Below, piece after piece: positions 61,990 through 64,000 of a stretch of DNA of 64,000 nt. Each line of letters starts with the position of its first letter. Within the stretch, counting starts at the first letter, position 1. Both the position numbers and the translations under genes were made by a program. The stretch spans positions 8,287,046 through 8,351,045 of the forward strand of contig JADWOT020000001.1 in assembly GCA_036345935.2 (NCBI GenBank), in the 5' to 3' direction. The DNA comes from Taenia hydatigena (taxonomy: Eukaryota > Platyhelminthes > Cestoda > Cyclophyllidea > Taeniidae). The notes beneath the pieces were generated by a model. That model had not been told where the DNA came from and did not search any database. It saw only the letters and a program-made list of their open reading frames with translations.

Positions 61990-62618
61990 ACTATCGACGA
62001 ATTGTCGAATTGCCCTGAAGCCATCGTCCTCGACATCTGTCAATATCTCCCATTGAGGCACTTTTGCAATCTTTGTTCTGTGGTTCCCAGGTTGCAGTGG
62101 GTATTGCCCTCTCAGACGATATTTTAACAGCAGATCCGTCACTGGAATTGGCTGGATAAGCACATGTGCGAACTGCTATTACTGTGCAAGAACCCTCCAA
62201 CTACTCGTCATGATAGACGAAAGTCCCTGATTTACCGTTGGAATATCATGAAATTCTTTGCCGATACCCTCTACAAAATGATATCAGAAGGGATTTTTGT
62301 AGAGCAGAGATGCTTTTTTCCATTTTTGTCATGCTTGATACAGAGTCGATGGTTTATGTGTACAATGAATGCTGTCTCGAGAGCATCAATAGGCATGACT
62401 CCATCTCCTCAATTTTCGACTCCAACTGCTTAAGATACTTAACTGAATTCATCGAGAGAAACGACTTGAAAAACAATCGCGGCAGTTTCTTCGTTGGAAG
62501 TGCTATTGACCACTACCAAAAAGGTTTCGATGGTTTTCTGCTAGACTGGATTAAGTTGACCGACGTCACATTGTGCCTATTTCACTGCCGAAACTGGGAC
62601 AATGTTCGGCGTGACTAG
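61990..62618 (+). pseudogene. F-box-like protein remnant
   Basis: From about 61990 the frame reads TIDELSNCPEAIVLDI followed by CQYLPLRHFCNLCSV and LQW. This fits the F-box pattern (Leu-Pro-x-Glu, hydrophobic, Ile-x-x-Tyr-Leu-Pro, Leu-x-x-Leu-x-x-Val-x-x-x-Trp), the motif that binds SKP1 in SCF ubiquitin ligases. TAA interrupts at 62125. The same frame then resumes with WLDKHMCELLL and WNIMKFFADTLYKM (to about 62290). A shift to another frame continues as AEMLFSIFVMLDTESMVYVY and YLTEFIERN and stops at 62616-62618. An alternative is an intron-containing gene, but no good GT-AG pair explains the breaks. The substrate domain is not recognised. Confidence 0.4.
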
Positions 62619-63317
62619 AGGGGCATTGGAGGGTTTATTGTCCACCCACAGACAATAGTCCTCGTCAGCGTGACCAATGGAGTGGCTGCGGAGCACAGCC
62701 GCTTGCACTGCGTGGATGAAGTGGTCCGTCAACAGAGTGTTCATTGCGACTAATTCCACAATCTTTTTCGTCGTTTTGCCCCTGATCTACATGCAGCTCA
62801 CTGACTAGTATGTAACTAGTAATGATGCCAAGGAAACTTGGCATAATAAAGAAGTAATTTGTTCTCACGAGTCTAAACTTTATCTTCAATTCACGTGAAA
62901 TTCTCTCTTTTTCAACTCCTTAGTTTTTCGCTATATAGTTGATTCTTTTTCCGTTCCTGCTGGTGAGTCTTTTTGCCTTACGAAGACGTCCAATGTGTGC
63001 ATAGAAGCCATAAGATATGGATTTGAAGTCTATATGCCTTCAATAACACGAAGATGGGGGTCGCTGAGTCACTCTTCCCTTCACTGTCTTCACTTTGTCA
63101 CCCTATGCTTGCAGCAAAATTGGTGTGACCTTAGATATTTTTTTCTTTTTCAGGAAACGGTTAGAATGTAGTTACTTTAAACACGTTACCGGAAACATGT
63201 AAATTTACGCGTTTGAGATGAGCTATGCCTAGGTTATTGATAACGCCGTCGGCAGCATCATGAATGCACCTTGACTTTCGCAAGCAACTTCACCGCCTCT
63301 GTTTCATACTACCTTAT
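62619..63317. other. No gene recognised
   Basis: Non-coding by inspection between the F-box-like remnant and the SINE copy. Confidence 0.5.
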
Positions 63318-63660
63318 TCAATACAGTAATGCATACGTTAAATAATGTGCAACCAAGTGCTGTGCGAAGGGGTGTGATGTGGTGGCATAGGAACCGACTG
63401 CCCGAAATAGCACAAATATGTAGAGGGGAGTGTAGAAGAATAAAGAGTTGCAAAGATGACAAGAGCAAAGTAGAGATGGCTGAAGTGCATCAAAGCGTAT
63501 CACCAACCCTGGGCTTTCCACTTCTGCCACCGACGTGTGTACTAACCCAGACCAACGGAGAATAACCTCGATGGGGTGCCTAAACTTAGTGGCATCTACG
63601 CGCGCCTGTCGCTGACGTTCGTTCTCTCCATGCAACTTACTACTTGACTCTCAGCTCTAA
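63318..63660 (-). mobile_element. tRNA-derived SINE-like module, copy 4 (minus strand)
   Basis: The reverse complement matches the body at 9705-10045 and 48878-49215. Shared pieces are GGTCTGGGTTAGTACACACG, CTTTATTCTTCTACACTCCC and TTTGTGCTATTTCGGGCAGT, plus a decayed head (GTCAGCGACAGG, then GTTTAGGCACCCC as B-box). It lies outside any family A copy. Confidence 0.5.
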
Positions 63661-64000
63661 CGACCACACACAGTCTATAGCTTCTCTTTTCTGTCATACC
63701 ATCCCAGCCGCTCCCCCTTAAATCACTAATAGCATCAGCTCCTACAATGCTCGTTAAAGTGTTGCAGCAAGCACATTTCGTCTGTACAACTGCAAATGTA
63801 CACTTTGAGATGTTCACACTGCTTGAGTCGCTGACTGGATTTTGTATTTTACTGGGTACTACGATTCGGGTGGTCATATTGGCCCACCGAAGTAGACCAA
63901 ACGGAAGTTTTTTTGCTTGAGCAAGAAGGAAGGGGATAAATCATCCACACGACTTGTGCTGACAAGTCTACCGCAAGTGCTATAATCACTGCATCAGTGA
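63661..64000. other. No gene recognised
   Basis: Window end. No feature supported. Confidence 0.5.

Noticed and set aside
1..64000. CRISPR arrays, operons, prokaryotic genes, rRNA genes
   Set aside because: No array, ribosome-binding or dense coding pattern; the content is that of an animal genome. No rRNA-like segment was recognised.

Overview
The window looks like metazoan nuclear DNA: long stretches without open genes, satellite and dispersed repeats, decayed gene copies, and intronless histone genes with the animal-type (stem-loop) histone mRNA 3' end. A flatworm, perhaps a cestode, is my tentative inference only. It rests on the repeat-rich, gene-poor layout, a decayed intronless HSP70 copy, and an Asp/Tyr/Gly/Arg-rich secreted-protein remnant whose composition recalls helminth eggshell proteins. 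Nothing here proves it.

Layout. Bases 1-1345 are the edge of a 53-bp tandem satellite that degrades towards its right end. Bases 1346-34989 are mostly non-coding. They carry ancient dispersed repeats, which I label family A (about 5 kb), B, C and D. They also hold a tRNA-derived SINE-like module, an HSP70 pseudogene (12543-13462) and a possible integrin-alpha-like scrap (19865-20032).

The centrepiece is a large inverted repeat. The left arm is 34990-38968 and the right arm is 41498-45475, around a 2.5-kb spacer. Each arm is about 3.98 kb. From the arm's outer end inward it carries a Lys/Glu-rich coding remnant, a decayed secreted acidic protein gene transcribed outward, a histone H2B gene and a histone H2A gene, both transcribed towards the spacer. 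H2B and H2A have TATA boxes. H2A has a textbook histone mRNA stem-loop followed by a purine-rich element; the H2B stem-loop is mismatched. Both H2B copies lack 11 residues of the core alpha-2 helix. Both H2A copies carry several unusual substitutions, including loss of one acidic-patch glutamate.

To the right, a second long family A copy abuts the right arm (45476-50680). About 8 kb without recognisable genes follows, then the inverted partner of family C (58480-59340), an F-box-like remnant broken by a stop and a frameshift (61990-62618), and another SINE copy on the minus strand (63318-63660).

How the genes work together: the only intact reading frames I can name are the four histone genes. 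They would encode replication-dependent H2A/H2B, but their core changes make it uncertain that they form normal nucleosomes. All repeat comparisons were made by eye; family boundaries are approximate.
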